A stretch of 64,000 nucleotides of DNA, from NCBI GenBank assembly GCA_937862735.1, contig CALMDH010000139.1, positions 49,488-113,487 of the forward strand, written 5' to 3'. Made by a program: the position numbers and the translations under genes. Below are positions 63,808 to 64,000 of this stretch, in pieces; within the stretch, counting starts at the first letter, position 1; each line of letters begins with the position of its first letter. The notes beneath the pieces were generated by a model. That model ran no database searches and was not told the DNA's origin. It was given only the letters and a program-made list of their open reading frames with translations. This DNA is from M0108 sp937862735 (GTDB lineage Bacteria > Pseudomonadota > Gammaproteobacteria > Chromatiales > Chromatiaceae).

Positions 63808-64000
63808 ATGCCTGCCGCATTCCAAACCCTGCCTATTGGTATCAATAGCCTGGAGAAGATCATTACCCACGGCATGTGCTACGTGGACAAAACGCCGCAT
63901 GCCTGGGAACTGGCCCGGCAACCTGGAGCCTACTTCCTCTCCCGCCCGCGCCGCTTTGGCAAGAGCCTGTTCGTCGATACCCTGAAGGAACTCTTCGAAG
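63808..64000 (+). CDS. AAA-ATPase-like domain protein (PD-(D/E)XK associated), partial
   Basis: Runs off the right edge; 64 residues visible. LPIGINSLEKIITHGMCYVDKTPHAWELARQPGAYFLSRPRRFGKSLFVDTLKELFE is the start of the AAA-ATPase-like family (Walker A-like RPRRFGKSL) usually followed by a PD-(D/E)XK nuclease domain. ATG 63808 has GAGGAAA 10 bases upstream. Function unknown; the family is often multi-copy in anaerobes and purple sulfur bacteria. Confidence 0.85.
   Translation, partial: MPAAFQTLPIGINSLEKIITHGMCYVDKTPHAWELARQPGAYFLSRPRRFGKSLFVDTLKELFE

Overview
The window is a GC-rich (roughly two-thirds G+C), densely coded chromosomal segment of a gammaproteobacterium. MlaA, PilB/PilD, RNase T, MreBCD-PBP2-RodA, bioBFHCD and a paired ActP/VC_2705-type acetate transport locus all look gammaproteobacterial. 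The strong acetate, citramalate and polyhydroxyalkanoate content, a Leptospira-type citramalate synthase and an edge gene of the AAA-ATPase-like/PD-(D/E)XK family suggest a purple sulfur bacterium (Chromatiaceae-like). That placement is inference; no rRNA gene is present to confirm it. I recognise no tRNA, rRNA, CRISPR array, prophage or intact insertion sequence.

Layout. 1-9.6 kb: ubiG (cut by the left edge), rnt, a TraB/GumN-like protein, mlaA, pyrC, a small Cys-containing exported protein, coaE, pilD, pilB (no pilC) and a NYN nuclease fused to a cold-shock-like domain. 9.8-20.8 kb: an acetate block with acs, a DEDDh exonuclease, a DUF294/CBS/cNMP protein, an Ala/Gln coiled-coil protein and two sodium/acetate-type symporter systems diverging from a shared control region with a 15-bp palindrome. 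21-27.3 kb: thrC-cimA, a Sel1/lytic transglycosylase and thiC. 27.5-41 kb: accessory genes (DUF4239, an M6 metalloprotease with duplicated Ig-like domains, a cupin, class I phaC, an orphan TRAP binding protein next to a diguanylate cyclase, an RND pump without an outer-membrane factor). 41-46 kb: STAS plus acetolactate decarboxylase, a toxin-antitoxin pair, a zinc dehydrogenase, gatA and gatC. 46-52.4 kb: mreBCD-mrdA-mrdB. 52.7-59 kb: an orphan CbbQ/NorQ-type ATPase and the biotin operon bioBFHCD. 59.6-64 kb: a sigma-54 activator converging on a decaheme c-type cytochrome that carries a MopE-like metal-binding N-terminus, then a truncated AAA-ATPase-like gene.

Most interesting signals. (1) The decaheme cytochrome gene has a near-consensus -24/-12 promoter and two TGTCA/TGACA inverted repeats 21 bp apart at enhancer distance; the neighbouring gene encodes a sigma-54 activator whose PAS domain is rich in Cys and His. 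Together these look like a self-contained, sensor-controlled redox module. (2) Two dispersed intergenic repeat families occur: one of exactly 64 bp (four copies, two in tandem) and one of about 113 bp (three copies). One 64-bp copy lies directly before mreC, whose conserved N-terminus starts at an ATC where an ATG is expected. (3) Low-complexity Pro/Ala/Gly/Gln/Lys-rich inserts or tails are grafted onto several housekeeping proteins (UbiG, PilD, PhaC, MreC, RodA, BioF, BioD).
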